The notes: generated from the sequence alone by a model not told the origin. Positions 1-9,422 are shown, counted from the stretch's first letter. The stretch is DNA of 64,000 nucleotides from Thioalkalivibrio sp. AKL19 (GCF_000420165.1 NZ_ATUK01000010.1:124001-188000), one strand, 5' to 3'. Program-made: numbers and translations.

Positions 1-1
1 G

Positions 2-514
2 CTCACCGGTATCGCCAACCGTCGGCAGTTCGATCTCGTACTCGAACGCGAGTGGGCCCACGCCCGGCGCGACCAGCGCCCGCTCTCCGCCGTCATGCTC
101 GATATCGACCACTTCAAGGAATACAACGACCGCTACGGCCACCCGGCCGGCGACGGCTGTCTGCAGCGGATCGCCACCTGCCTCGCCGGCGTCGTCGGCC
201 GCGAACAGGACCTGCTGGCACGCCTGGGCGGGGAGGAGTTTGTACTGATCCTGCCCGACACCGATATCGACGCGGCCCACGCGCTGGCCGAACGCTGCCT
301 GCAGCGTATCCGCGAGGAGGCGATCCCGCACGCGAGTTCCCGCGTGGCCCCCACACTGACCGCCAGCGCCGGGGTCGGCAGCATCACCCCCGACGAGAAC
401 AGCCACTCCACGCAGGTGGTCGAGGCCGCGGACCGCGCCCTGTACCAGGCCAAGCGCAACGGGCGCGACCGGGTCGCCATCGCCGCGGGCGACACTGCCC
501 CACCGACAACCTGA
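2..514 (+). CDS. GGDEF-domain diguanylate cyclase, C-terminal part (cut by the window edge)
   Basis: The reading frame is open from the first bases, so the N-terminus lies outside the window. The visible 170 residues are a complete GGDEF domain that would make c-di-GMP from two GTP. Metal and substrate residues are present (LDIDHFKEYND, GHPAGD), as is the active-site signature GGEEF near residue 78. The inhibitory I-site RxxD is seen as REQD just upstream, so product inhibition is expected. The C-terminus LYQAKRNGRDRV is typical of the family. The sensor or membrane part that would identify the input is not visible. Confidence 0.93.
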   Translation, partial: LTGIANRRQFDLVLEREWAHARRDQRPLSAVMLDIDHFKEYNDRYGHPAGDGCLQRIATCLAGVVGREQDLLARLGGEEFVLILPDTDIDAAHALAERCLQRIREEAIPHASSRVAPTLTASAGVGSITPDENSHSTQVVEAADRALYQAKRNGRDRVAIAAGDTAPPTT

Positions 515-731
515 ACCATCGCCAACGCCGGTGATCTGAACGGATAGCCACCGGCACACGCCCCACGCCGGGGCCCGGCGGGGACCCGAGCGCGGTCCAT
601 CCGCGGCGTGGCCGGGCGCCAGGGCCGTGATCCACGTCGGATCTCGCGAAGCGTTCGCCGGGCCACATGGAAAACATCCGGGATTCGGACCAGACTCCGG
701 GGAAAGGGGCACCCCGGAGGGAGAGATCGAC

Positions 732-1115
732 ATGACCAGCCTGCATCACCCCGCTCGGGAACCCGCGCTCTACCGATTTCTCGGGATCGTGCTGCCCCCC
801 GTGGGGGCCTACCGCTACGGCGCCGCCGCCCACAGCTGCGCCGCGCCGATCGCCATCGTCTGGGCGGCCGCCCTCGTCTCCATCGCCTATGCCCTGCTGA
901 CCGGCCTGGCGGGCATCTCCGGCTACGGCGGCTTCCCGCTGGCGATCGGTCTGTTCCTGTGGGTGTTCGCCACGGTATGGACCTTCCTGGTCGTGCGGAA
1001 CGTGCAGGCGGACTCCTCCCTCACCGACCCCCGCAAACACGAAGAACGCGTCCGCCAGCGAGAGGACGACCACGACCCGCTGGATCAACTCGATTCCGGC
1101 GAACGCCCGCGCTGA
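732..1115 (+). CDS. Small two-helix membrane protein, unknown function
   Basis: A 127-residue protein. The ATG at 732 is chosen over an upstream GTG because GGAGGGAGAG lies just before it. Two hydrophobic stretches (about residues 38-58 and 62-85) predict two membrane segments, followed by a charged, acidic C-terminal tail rich in Glu, Arg and Asp. I do not recognise a family. It stands alone between a GGDEF gene and a PAS-GGDEF-EAL gene, which may hint at signalling but proves nothing. Confidence 0.65.
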   Translation: MTSLHHPAREPALYRFLGIVLPPVGAYRYGAAAHSCAAPIAIVWAAALVSIAYALLTGLAGISGYGGFPLAIGLFLWVFATVWTFLVVRNVQADSSLTDPRKHEERVRQREDDHDPLDQLDSGERPR

Positions 1116-1288
1116 CGTCTCCGCCCGTACTGCCATCCCACTGAACCGCGCCGCGTTCACCCCGCTTTACCACCCCTGAAATCTGCCTCTCGAATACGGT
1201 TTGCGCCTCCGGACGTCCCCTGCCAGACTCGGACCAACGCGTGCGGGTGGAACGGGCCGCCAGGACGCGTCCGACCGAGGGGACATGC

Positions 1289-3766
1289 ATGAGCGATTCG
1301 TCCGGGGTGGAGGTCCACTACGAGGACCTGGTGGAGAACCACCCCTTCATCATCATCTGCTATCGGCCCGACACCACCATCTTCTATGCCAACCGGGCGG
1401 CCCACGAGTACTTCGCGGCGCCCCCCGGCAGCCTGCTCGGGCACCGCTGGATCCATGACCTGCCCGAAGACCGGCAGTCCGAGAACCGCGCCGACCTGCT
1501 GCGCTATACCCCCGACGCGCCCGTGCGCACCATCGAGAATCCGGTGCGCCGCGGCGACGGAGCCGATCGCTGGATCCGCTGGACCAGCCGCGCCTTCTTC
1601 AACGACGCCGGGGAGGTCACCCACTTCCAGACCCTCGGCATCGACGTCACCGACCGCAAGCAGGGCGAGCTCCTGCGCGAGAACCTGCTGGGGAGCCTGG
1701 CCGAGGGCGTCTTCGGGATCGACGCCGACGGCAACTATACCTTCCTCAACCCCACGGCCTGCGAGTTGCTCGGGTTCGCCAGCGAAGACGAGGCCCTGGG
1801 CCGCAGTTCGCACGAGCTGTCGCACCACACCCGCCCCGATGGCCAGGCCTTCGCGCCCGCCGAGTGCCCCGTCTACCGCGTCCTGCACAGCGGCGAGCCG
1901 CTGCAGGCCTGCGAGGAATACTTCTGGAGCCGCACGGGCCACGGCTTCCCGGTGCTGATCAACGCCGCCCCGCTGTTCGATGCCCGCGGGCGGGTGACCG
2001 GCGCGGTGGTCTCGTTCCAGGACATCACCGAACGCCTGGCCGCGCGGGAGGCGCTGGAACAGCGCGAGTGGGAGCTGAAGGAGGCCCAGGAGATTGCCCA
2101 CCTGGGCAACTGGATATCGGACTTCGATACCGGCGTCATCCGCTGGTCCGACGAGGTTTTCCGGATCTTCGGCCTCGAATACGACCAGTGGGGTGCCACC
2201 CACGAGGCCTTCATGAAGGCAGTACATCCCGATGACCGCGAGCGCGTACAGCGCGCGGTCGAAGCCGCCCTGACGCCGGACGGTCCGGAATACGACCTCG
2301 AACACCGCATCGTCCGCCCGGACGGTAATATCCGCGTCGTCTACCAGCGCGGGACCGTGGACTTCGACCCCCAGGGGCGCCCGCAACGCATGGCCGGCGT
2401 GGTGCACGACATCACCGAACGGCGCGAGGCGGAACGCCGGCTGCACTTCATCACCTACCACGATGCGCTGACCGGCCTGCCCAACCGCACCCGGTTTGGC
2501 GAACGCACCGACCAGGCCGTGGCCGATGCCGAACGCCTGGGTCGGCCGCTGGTGCTGGCCCACATCGGCCTGGATCGCTTCAAGAGCGTCAACGAAGGCA
2601 TGGGCCAGGCCACCGGCGACGAGGTCCTGCAGCACGTGGCGCGGCGCCTGGAGAACCGTCTCCCGGTGGGCGGCGTCCTCGCCCGGCTGGGCGGCGACGA
2701 GTTCGGCGCGCTGCTGCCGGTGGAGACCCCGGGGGCCGTCGCCGGCTCGGTCACCCGCCTGCTGGAATCCCTGCGCCAGGTGATCAAGGCCGGCGAACAC
2801 GAGCTGTACATCCCGGGGTCCATCGGCGTCGCCGTGTATCCCCACGATACCCGGGACACCGCGGACCTGATGCGCCGCGCCGAGTCCGCGATGCACCAGG
2901 CCAAGCGCACCGAAGGCAACGCCATCGAGTTCTCCTCCGGCGACCTCAACAGCGATGTACGCGCCCGCGTCTCGCTGGAAGGCCAGCTGCGGCGCGCGGT
3001 CGACCACCAGGAAGGGTTCTTCCTCCACTACCAGCCGCGGGTCGCTGCGGGGGACGGACGCGTCGTCGGCGTCGAGGCCCTGCTGCGTTGGCAAGACGCC
3101 GCCGGCACGGTGCATTCGCCGGGCGCCTTCATCCCGATCCTCGAGGAGACCGGGCTGATTGTCGAACTGGGTCACTGGATCCTGACCGAGGCCTGCCGCC
3201 AGTGCCACGCATGGCACCGAGCGGGGCTGCCCGCGGTGCGCATGTCCGTCAACCTGGCCGCCCCGCAATTCAGGGATCATCAAATGGCCCACTGCATCGA
3301 CCGGGTCCTGGCGGAGACCGGCCTCGACCCCAATGCCCTGGAACTGGAAGTCACCGAGAGCATGCTGATGGCCGACATCGAGCAGGTCATCCGTACCCTG
3401 GGCCAGTTCCGCGAACGCGGGGTACGGGTCGCCCTCGACGACTTCGGGACCGGCTATTCCTCGCTCGCCTACCTGCGTCGCTTCCCGCTGGACGTCCTGA
3501 AGATCGACCGCTGTTTCATCGCGGACCTGCAACCTGACTCCGGTGACGCCGCCATCGTGCGCACCATCCTCGGCCTCGCCGACAACCTGGGCCTCGAGTC
3601 CGTCGCCGAAGGGGTGGAGACCGCACAACAGCAGGCGTTCCTGCTGAAGGAAGGCTGCCAGACCCTGCAGGGCTTCCTGTTCGCCCGCCCCCAGTCTGCC
3701 GCCGACTGCGAACACTTGCTGGCCCGCCCCGAGTCAGCGGCGGCGCACCCGGGCTTCAGCGCCTGA
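1289..3766 (+). CDS. PAS-PAS-PAS-GGDEF-EAL cyclic-di-GMP protein, probably a phosphodiesterase
   Basis: An 825-residue cytoplasmic protein. The ATG at 1289 follows GAGGGGAC; an in-frame GTG at 1241 is less likely. Three PAS domains (about 9-115, 125-260, 260-385) precede a GGDEF domain (385-555) and an EAL domain (565-820). The EAL domain keeps the expected residues: EALLRW, SVNL, EVTES, DDFGTGYSS, LKIDR, AEGVE and LQG. In the GGDEF domain the GGDEF signature is intact, but the first metal-binding Asp of the usual DxD is Gly (residue 427, HIGLDRF), the usual GH is GQ, and no RxxD I-site is present. Net activity is therefore more likely c-di-GMP hydrolysis, with the GGDEF domain perhaps sensing GTP. 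Confidence 0.93.
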   Translation: MSDSSGVEVHYEDLVENHPFIIICYRPDTTIFYANRAAHEYFAAPPGSLLGHRWIHDLPEDRQSENRADLLRYTPDAPVRTIENPVRRGDGADRWIRWTSRAFFNDAGEVTHFQTLGIDVTDRKQGELLRENLLGSLAEGVFGIDADGNYTFLNPTACELLGFASEDEALGRSSHELSHHTRPDGQAFAPAECPVYRVLHSGEPLQACEEYFWSRTGHGFPVLINAAPLFDARGRVTGAVVSFQDITERLAAREALEQREWELKEAQEIAHLGNWISDFDTGVIRWSDEVFRIFGLEYDQWGATHEAFMKAVHPDDRERVQRAVEAALTPDGPEYDLEHRIVRPDGNIRVVYQRGTVDFDPQGRPQRMAGVVHDITERREAERRLHFITYHDALTGLPNRTRFGERTDQAVADAERLGRPLVLAHIGLDRFKSVNEGMGQATGDEVLQHVARRLENRLPVGGVLARLGGDEFGALLPVETPGAVAGSVTRLLESLRQVIKAGEHELYIPGSIGVAVYPHDTRDTADLMRRAESAMHQAKRTEGNAIEFSSGDLNSDVRARVSLEGQLRRAVDHQEGFFLHYQPRVAAGDGRVVGVEALLRWQDAAGTVHSPGAFIPILEETGLIVELGHWILTEACRQCHAWHRAGLPAVRMSVNLAAPQFRDHQMAHCIDRVLAETGLDPNALELEVTESMLMADIEQVIRTLGQFRERGVRVALDDFGTGYSSLAYLRRFPLDVLKIDRCFIADLQPDSGDAAIVRTILGLADNLGLESVAEGVETAQQQAFLLKEGCQTLQGFLFARPQSAADCEHLLARPESAAAHPGFSA

Positions 3767-3996
3767 GCGGTTCCCCACGCACTTTTTTGTTCGCGCGCCC
3801 AAGCGACGACTGGATTCACAACGAGAATCAGCCAGACACGGAGATCATCCGGGGGCGCAAATGGCCCGTCGCCGGTCGCTTTAAATCCGGGCGCTTTTGG
3901 AATGTCACCATCCCCGGCGGCCTTGCCCATGCCCTGCCATCCCGACCGGAGCGAAGCGCCGGGATCTCCCCCTTCGAGGTAACCCCAGCCACCGAG

Positions 3997-4028
3997 ATCC
4001 CGGATCACCGCTACGCGGTTTCCGGGAT
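3997..4028. repeat. REP-like hairpin in the gap before the lysozyme-inhibitor gene
   Basis: ATCCCGGA and TCCGGGAT form a perfect outer stem, and ACCGC/GCGGT forms an inner stem around TAC. The surrounding 3767-4232 stretch (466 bases) holds no convincing gene. A second diverged GGGATCTC half lies just upstream. This resembles dispersed extragenic palindromes rather than a terminator, since there is no T-run. Confidence 0.5.
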
Positions 4029-4232
4029 GACGAAGCAGGAGGCGCGGGGAGCCCCGGGGCGCGTACCGCTGCGCTCCAGGGCCACGTTCGAGTAGTGTGC
4101 TGTACACACCCAGGTCCGCACGGTCCCTGGACCTGGCTGACCCTCGTGGCTAATCAGGAGCGACACAGCAGCGAGCATGCACATCGATCCGTGTTTCCCT
4201 ACGATGGACCACCACCAACCGGAGGGCACCGC

Positions 4233-4547
4233 GTGCGCGCCACAATCATACTGGCAGGAATCATGCTGATCGGCGGCTGCAGCGCGCTGCCGCGCGGCGA
4301 TGACGCCCCGCGCGAGGTGGCCTACATCTGCGCCTACGGTCCCGAACTCACCGCCAGCTTCGAGGACGGCCAGGCCCTGTTGGCCTTCAACGGCGCGCGG
4401 GCCCGCCTGCAGGCCACCGAGACGGCCTACGGCGGGCGCTACGCCAATCCCACCGACGACATCGTGTTCTGGACGCGCGGCGACGCCGCCATGCTCGACA
4501 TGCTGGGCGTGTTCTGGAGCTGCCGCGCCCTGCCCGACCGCGGATGA
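4233..4547 (+). CDS. mliC: MliC-type C-type lysozyme inhibitor, lipoprotein
   Basis: A 104-residue lipoprotein starting at GTG 4233, seven bases after GGAGG. The signal peptide ends in LIGGC, so Cys about 15 is the lipidation site. The mature part fits the MliC/PliC fold: an early Cys (VAYICAYG), a central variant of the SGARY motif (AYGGRYANP), [10 protein letters not shown], and a final Cys (FWSCR) that would pair with the first. Family members sit in the outer membrane or periplasm and block host or predator C-type lysozyme. The gene overlaps the next gene by four bases (ATGA), so the two are co-translated. Confidence 0.78.
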   Translation: MRATIILAGIMLIGGCSALPRGDDAPREVAYICAYGPELTASFEDGQALLAFNGARARLQATETAYGGRYANPTDDIVFWTRGDAAMLDMLGVFWSCRALPDRG

Positions 4548-5581
4548 CCGACGCAGCGACCCGTTTTGTCCTGCAGGCCACCGGTGCCCGCACGGCGGTG
4601 CGCGGCCCGGTCATCCAGACCCTGTGGAGTGGCTACGGCGAGATCGTGCGCTACCTTCTTGAGGGTGGCGACTCCTCCACGGTCATCCTCAAGCACATCG
4701 TGTTCCCCGACGAACTGGACCATCCGCGCGGCTGGAGCAATAACCGCTCGCATCAGCGCAAGGTCCGCTCCTATCAGGTGGAGATGGCCTGGTACCGCGA
4801 CTGGGCCAACCCATGCGCCGCCACCAGCCGTGTGCCCCGCTGTCTGGATACCGCGACCATCGGCGACGAGCACCTGATCGTGCTGGAGGACCTCGATGCT
4901 GCCGGCTTCCCGCAGCGCAGGGAGCACCTGACCCGCGCCGAGGCGCGGCTCTGCCTGCACTGGCTCGCCCGTTTCCACGCGCGCTTCATGGGACAGGCGC
5001 CCACGGGACTGTGGCCCGAGGGCAGTTACTGGCACCTGGCCACCCGCCCGGACGAGTGGGCCGCCATCGAGGACCCGGCGATTCGCGACACGGCAGCGGC
5101 CCTCGACAACGCCCTGACCGGCGCCCGCTACCGCACCCTCGTCCACGGCGATGCGAAGGTGGCCAATTTCTGCTTCGCACCGGCGGGTGATGCCGTCGCC
5201 GCCGTGGATTTCCAGTACATCGGCGGTGGCTGCGGGATGCGCGACGTGGCCTATTTCCTCGGGAGCTGCCTGGACGAGCGGGAACAAAAGAACTGGGAGG
5301 CCGACCTGCTGGATACCTATTTCGCGGCATTGCGCGAGGCCCTGCATGACCGGGTAAGGAAAGAGATCGCCACGGATATCGAGCGCGAGTGGCGCGCCCT
5401 GTTCCCCGTCGCGCAGGCGGACTTCTACCGCTTCCTGGTCGGCTGGATGCCGGACCACTGGAAGGTCCACGACTACAGTCGGCGTACGGCCCTCGCGGTC
5501 ATTCGTCGCGTTCAGGAGGACGACTTCGCCGGCGCGGGCTCGGGGTCGATCCCCAACGCTTCGGCAACCTCCAGCCAGTAG
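4544..5581 (+). CDS. Aminoglycoside-phosphotransferase/EcKL-like small-molecule kinase
   Basis: A 345-residue soluble protein with a kinase-like fold. The catalytic loop reads [11 protein letters not shown] (the Brenner motif HxDxxxxN) and the metal-binding segment VDFQYIGGG replaces DFG. These are the signatures of the APH, choline kinase and ecdysteroid-kinase-like group. The Lys in VILKHI near residue 44 is the likely ATP-binding residue. The substrate is unknown; such enzymes phosphorylate hydroxyls of small molecules. The start overlaps the lysozyme-inhibitor stop by four bases. The 3' end overlaps a possible gene on the other strand by 70 bases. Confidence 0.8.
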   Translation: MTDAATRFVLQATGARTAVRGPVIQTLWSGYGEIVRYLLEGGDSSTVILKHIVFPDELDHPRGWSNNRSHQRKVRSYQVEMAWYRDWANPCAATSRVPRCLDTATIGDEHLIVLEDLDAAGFPQRREHLTRAEARLCLHWLARFHARFMGQAPTGLWPEGSYWHLATRPDEWAAIEDPAIRDTAAALDNALTGARYRTLVHGDAKVANFCFAPAGDAVAAVDFQYIGGGCGMRDVAYFLGSCLDEREQKNWEADLLDTYFAALREALHDRVRKEIATDIEREWRALFPVAQADFYRFLVGWMPDHWKVHDYSRRTALAVIRRVQEDDFAGAGSGSIPNASATSSQ

Positions 5582-5700
5582 GGCTCCGCCGAGCAGCTGC
5601 CCCAGGCGCCACTCGTGGCGGCCGGGGTCGCGTCGGCCTCTGCGTCCCGGACCGGCGACTTGCTCGCCGGCGGGGAATCGTTACGGTCCATCTCGTTCAT
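5512..5700 (-). CDS. Possible 62-residue acidic protein, unknown
   Basis: An open frame from ATG 5700 whose codons almost all end in G or C, as in neighbouring genes. The product is hydrophilic with Ser, Pro and Glu, and ends in an aromatic patch ([13 protein letters not shown]). No clear ribosome-binding site is visible, and the last 70 bases run against the kinase gene, so it may not be expressed. No family recognised. Confidence 0.4.
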   Translation of the reverse strand: MNEMDRNDSPPASKSPVRDAEADATPAATSGAWGSCSAEPYWLEVAEALGIDPEPAPAKSSS

Positions 5701-5732
5701 GGCGAGGGAAGTATGCCATGCCCCGTCCCCGG

Positions 5733-6626
5733 CTATGGGGCCGGGGCTTCGGCCGCAGCCGGTGCCGCCGCCCCGGAGAATCCGGGGCCGCGTACATCCC
5801 CGGCCTCCCAGCCGCGGCCGCTGTCGCGGCCGGTCACCCACCACTCGTGCACGAACAGGCGCAGCGGGCCGCGCACCCGCTCCTCGAAGCGCGTGGGCAG
5901 GGTAAATCCCTCGATCTCCGCGTACTCGAGGAAGGTCGTGTCCACGTGGGCCCCCTGGGTCGGTCCAAACCCGCTCAGCGTGATGTGCACGCGATACAAC
6001 AGGGCCGTCTCCGGGTGGATCCACATCACCACCTGGTCGGCATCCGCCTCGCCGAAACCGGGCTCGACGGTGGCCAGTACCCGGTAGTAGTCCACCCCGT
6101 CCTCGCGCCGGTCCGGCAGCCGCTCCATCCCCGTGGCGCGGTGCTTCACGAAGCTCGGGCCGTAGTGGAACAGCTCGCCGGCATCGGTGGTCATCGCACT
6201 GGCACGGATACGCTCGGGGTCCGTGCTGCGCTCGCCGTCGTAGTACAGGCGGAATTCTTCGCCCTGGCGGAACACGCTCTTGGTGCCCTCGGGTCCGGTG
6301 TAGTGGACGGCATAGAGGTCGTCGGCGGGTCGGTAGCGCTCCTCCCCGCGGCCGCGGTACTCGCCATCCGCCACCAGCGGCTGGATGCGCTGGATCATGC
6401 GGCCCCACTCGCCATCGGTCGCCTGGTTCAGGTCACCGTCGAACGTGCGCAGATCTCCGCCGTGGGCCGCCAGGCTGCGCTGGAACAGCGCTTTCGCCGT
6501 CAGTCCATCGTCGAACTCCGCCTCCGGGCCGGGCTGTGGAAAGGTTCCGCCGCACCCGACCAGCAGCAACGCAAGACCCAGCCACAGGGCGCCCGAGCAT
6601 GCCCCTGATCGTGTCGGTTTACCCAT
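5733..6626 (-). CDS. Lipoprotein of unknown function
   Basis: 297 residues with a lipoprotein signal ending in LLLVGC. The rest is a beta-rich, Asp/Glu- and aromatic-rich domain (for example GEEFRLYYDGERST, HVDTTFLEYAEIEGFTLPTRFEE) resembling outer-membrane lipoprotein-sorting (LolA/LolB-like or DUF-type) folds that carry lipids. That resemblance is only an impression from strand pattern. The C-terminus is a low-complexity Ala/Pro tail. It is transcribed on its own and convergently with the kinase. Confidence 0.72.
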   Translation of the reverse strand: MGKPTRSGACSGALWLGLALLLVGCGGTFPQPGPEAEFDDGLTAKALFQRSLAAHGGDLRTFDGDLNQATDGEWGRMIQRIQPLVADGEYRGRGEERYRPADDLYAVHYTGPEGTKSVFRQGEEFRLYYDGERSTDPERIRASAMTTDAGELFHYGPSFVKHRATGMERLPDRREDGVDYYRVLATVEPGFGEADADQVVMWIHPETALLYRVHITLSGFGPTQGAHVDTTFLEYAEIEGFTLPTRFEERVRGPLRLFVHEWWVTGRDSGRGWEAGDVRGPGFSGAAAPAAAEAPAP

Positions 6627-6893
6627 CGCCGCATTCCTTGCTGGAAACTTGTGTACTGTTCTTGTACCTGCCCTTTATCGACGATGCAACGGCGATGCCC
6701 ACCCCCCGCTTTGCGCCCCCCTGCTCATCCCGTCGCCGAGAGCCACCGAGATCCGCATCGACGCCAACCTCGTGATCGAATCCGTCCTCTCCATCCCCCG
6801 CGAGGGCCAGTAACCGCCCATCGTGCTCCCGGGGTTCGTGCACTTCTGGCGTCAAGCCGGGTCCAACGTGCCGACGCCGCTTCGTGAACCATC

Positions 6894-7520
6894 ATGTCCC
6901 GTATCCGACCACTCTTGATTGTCGCCCTGCTTCTGATCCCGGTGCCGGCCCTGAGCCAGACGGAGGGGAGTCACCAGGCTGTACTGGCGGGCGGGTGCTT
7001 CTGGTCCATGCAGCCGCCTTTCGACGCGCTGGAAGGCGTGCTCGAAACCGAGCTGGGCTACACCGGCGGCCATACCCGCAACCCCACGTACTGGGAAGTC
7101 ACCACCGGACGGACCGGGCATGTCGAGGCCGTTCGCGTCCACTACGACCCCACACGTGTCGGCTACCGCGAGATCCTGGACGTCTTCTGGCGCAGTATCG
7201 ACCCACTGGATGCCCACGGTCAGTTCTGCGATCGCGGGCCCCACTACCGCACCGCGATCTTTGTGCAGGACGCGCGCCAGAGGGCAATCGCCGAGTCCTC
7301 GCGCGAGGCGCTCGACCGCTCCGGACACTTCGACCGGCCCGTCGTCACCCGAATCCGCGACGCCGCGCCCTTTTACCCCGCGGAGGACGCGCACCAGGAC
7401 TATTACCGGGCAAACCCGGAGCGCTATGCCGACTACGTAGCGAACTGTGGCCGGCAGGAGCGCCTGCAGGCCCTCTGGGGCCGCCCGGCGGGGGACGCGC
7501 CGCCTGTCCTTCGCCACTGA
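6894..7520 (+). CDS. msrA: Peptide methionine sulfoxide reductase A, secreted form
   Basis: 208 residues: an N-terminal signal peptide (LLIVALLLIPVPALSQ) then a complete MsrA domain. The catalytic Cys lies in AGGCFWSMQPPFD, with the QPPF variant of the usual GCFWGxE motif, followed by YTGGHTRNPTYWEV and HVEAVRVHYDP. A second Cys in HGQFCDRGPHYRTAIF and one near the C-terminus (VANCG) could resolve the sulfenic acid. It repairs methionine-S-sulfoxide in exported proteins. Start ATG 6894 has only a weak ribosome-binding site. The 267 bases upstream (6627-6893) hold no visible gene. Confidence 0.92.
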   Translation: MSRIRPLLIVALLLIPVPALSQTEGSHQAVLAGGCFWSMQPPFDALEGVLETELGYTGGHTRNPTYWEVTTGRTGHVEAVRVHYDPTRVGYREILDVFWRSIDPLDAHGQFCDRGPHYRTAIFVQDARQRAIAESSREALDRSGHFDRPVVTRIRDAAPFYPAEDAHQDYYRANPERYADYVANCGRQERLQALWGRPAGDAPPVLRH

Positions 7521-7570
7521 CGCCCCGGGCGCGTATGGCGTTCCCCGTTCCCGGTTGCCAACACCGGCCC

Positions 7571-7597
7571 TAAAGTTCGGTTCAGGACGGCCGTCAA
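7571..7597 (+). promoter_or_regulatory. Sigma-28 (FliA) promoter for flagellin
   Basis: TAAAGTTC, 11 bases, GCCGTCAA. The consensus is TAAAGTTT-N11-GCCGATAA, so 7 of 8 and 6 of 8 positions match at the exact spacing. It lies 93 bases before the flagellin ATG, as expected for a late flagellar gene. Confidence 0.85.
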
Positions 7598-7689
7598 CGG
7601 GCTGTAGCCGGGGGAATCCGGCGACCTGATCCCGGCGGCATGGCACCGGGTACCGACAGGCCCGGTGACGGGCCGTGAGACCCGACAAC

Positions 7690-8811
7690 ATGGCCCAGGT
7701 GATCAACACGAATCTCCTGTCGCTCAACACCCAGCGCAACCTGCGGCTTTCCCAGGGCGCCCTGCAGGTGGCCCTGCAACGCCTCGCCTCCGGGCGCCGC
7801 ATCAACTCGGCCCGCGACGATGCCGCCGGACTGGCCATCAGCCAGCGCTTCACCACCCAGATTCGCGGCCTGAACCAGGCCATGCGCAATGCGCAGGACG
7901 GCATCGCGCTGGCCCGCACCGCCGAGGGTGGGCTGGGCTCCATGAGCGGCAACATCCAGCGCATCCGCGAGTTGGCGCTGCAGGCGGCCAACGGCACCCT
8001 GTCCGCCTCCGATCGCCGGGCCCTGAACCAGGAGGCCCGGCAATTGCTGGCCGAGACCGACCGGGTGGCCAGCCAGACCACCTTCAACGGCCGGGCCCTG
8101 CTCGATGGCAGCGCCCCCACCGCGTTCTTTCAGGTTGGTGCCAACGCCGGGCAGACCCTCGCCGTGGACCTCGGCGACGGCATGGGCACGCGCCAGCTCG
8201 GCGCGGTCGCGACCAGCCGGTCGGGGGATCTGACAGCGCTGTTCGCCAGCGGCCCGTTCACGGTGGCGGCCGACTTCCGCATCCGCATCGGCGAGCGGCC
8301 GGAGATCGACGTCCCGGACGGGGACTATGACTCGGTCGCGGCCCTGGCCACCGCCATCAATCGCGAGCTCGGAGACCCGAACCACGCCTCCGCCACCTTC
8401 GATGGGCGCCTCGAAATCACCGCACGCGAGACCATCACCATCAGCGGCGACGCCGGTCTCAATGCCCTGGACATGCCCGCCACCCGCGCGGTCGAGGGCC
8501 ATCTGGCCGGGATCGACCTGGGCACCGCACAGGGCGCCAGCGATGCACTCGCCCGACTCGACCAGGCCCTGGACCAGATCAGCGCCCGGCGCAGCCGCCT
8601 GGGCGCGGTGCAGAATCGCCTGGAGTCCACCATCGACAACCTGGGCATCGGCAGCGAGAACCTCCAGGCCGCGCGCAGCCGCATCCTGGATGCCGACTAT
8701 GCCGCCGAGGTCGCCGCCCTGATCCGTGCCCAGATCCTCCAGCAAGCCGGGATCGCCATCCTCGCCCAGGCCAACCTGGCACCCCAGCTCGTCCTGCGCC
8801 TGCTCGCCTAG
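7690..8811 (+). CDS. fliC: Flagellin
   Basis: 373 residues. Start ATG 7690 gives the classic MAQVINTNLLSLNTQRNL. The N-terminal D0/D1 helices (1-140) carry LASGRRINSARDDAAGLAI and the conserved RIRELALQAANGT. A variable central domain (about 145-280) is short. The C-terminal helices (about 280-373) carry LGAVQNRLESTIDNL and ILDADYAAEVA. The last residues, LRLLA, differ from the common LSLL(R/G) end. Flagellin polymerises into the filament and is exported by the flagellar type III apparatus. No other flagellar gene lies nearby, so this is an isolated filament gene under its own sigma-28 promoter. Confidence 0.95.
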   Translation: MAQVINTNLLSLNTQRNLRLSQGALQVALQRLASGRRINSARDDAAGLAISQRFTTQIRGLNQAMRNAQDGIALARTAEGGLGSMSGNIQRIRELALQAANGTLSASDRRALNQEARQLLAETDRVASQTTFNGRALLDGSAPTAFFQVGANAGQTLAVDLGDGMGTRQLGAVATSRSGDLTALFASGPFTVAADFRIRIGERPEIDVPDGDYDSVAALATAINRELGDPNHASATFDGRLEITARETITISGDAGLNALDMPATRAVEGHLAGIDLGTAQGASDALARLDQALDQISARRSRLGAVQNRLESTIDNLGIGSENLQAARSRILDADYAAEVAALIRAQILQQAGIAILAQANLAPQLVLRLLA

Positions 8812-8840
8812 GGAGACGCGGATTGAATCGGCCTCTCCCT
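8810..8840 (+). terminator. Weak hairpin after flagellin
   Basis: AGGGAGA at 8810 pairs with TCTCCCT at 8834 around a 17-base loop, starting in the stop codon. There is no T-run, so termination is uncertain. Confidence 0.3.
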
Positions 8841-9022
8841 GGGTATCCCTTCTAAGCCGCGCACAACCCTTGCTTTCCTTCATGTTTTGACATAAATGAA
8901 AGCTGATGGCGAAGCTCAAAAGTGAATGATGGCCCCTGGTTGCCACCTCCCACCCGGTGACGCAGGAAAGCCGCACAACCCGGGAACCGCCGATTTGATC
9001 GCGTCCGGCACGGAGGTCCACC

Positions 9023-9337
9023 ATGCAGATCCTTTTATCGCCCCTCGTACTGATCCTGGTTCTCGCTCTACCTCTAGGCCTGTCCGGCTGCGCTACCACC
9101 CATGCGACCACGCCGGAGGCGCGAGCGTCCGAGAATGCGCTGTCCCACATCCTGTTCGACTACGACGCAGACGCCTTTACGGCCTACAACATGAGCCGCA
9201 GCGGCCGCGTCGACATCACCTTTGCGCGCGATGTCCCGGATGGCCTGTACAGCGAAATGATGGATGAGCTGCGGGCCCACCCGGACATCCGGGGAGTCCG
9301 CGCGGCGCGCACCGGACCCGCTTGCGGCCTGTTCTGA
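9023..9337 (+). CDS. Small lipoprotein, unknown function
   Basis: 104 residues from ATG 9023, preceded by GGAGGTCCACC. The signal peptide ends LGLSGC, a lipobox. The mature part (HILFDYDADAFTAYNMSRSGRVDITFARDVPDGLYSEMMDEL) is a short alpha/beta unit that I do not recognise. It ends in a Cys-containing tail (GPACGLF). Confidence 0.75.
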   Translation: MQILLSPLVLILVLALPLGLSGCATTHATTPEARASENALSHILFDYDADAFTAYNMSRSGRVDITFARDVPDGLYSEMMDELRAHPDIRGVRAARTGPACGLF

Positions 9338-9422
9338 CCCCTGCCGCCAGCGCCTCCGAAAACGCGCTGTCTTTTCCCTGCGCCAGCGGCACTGGCCTGT
9401 CCACAGATCACGAAATCCGGGA

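Noticed and set aside
1157-3715. 852-residue open frame on the - strand opposite the PAS-GGDEF-EAL gene
   Set aside because: Antisense shadow with no domain, overlapping a gene with clear GGDEF and EAL motifs.
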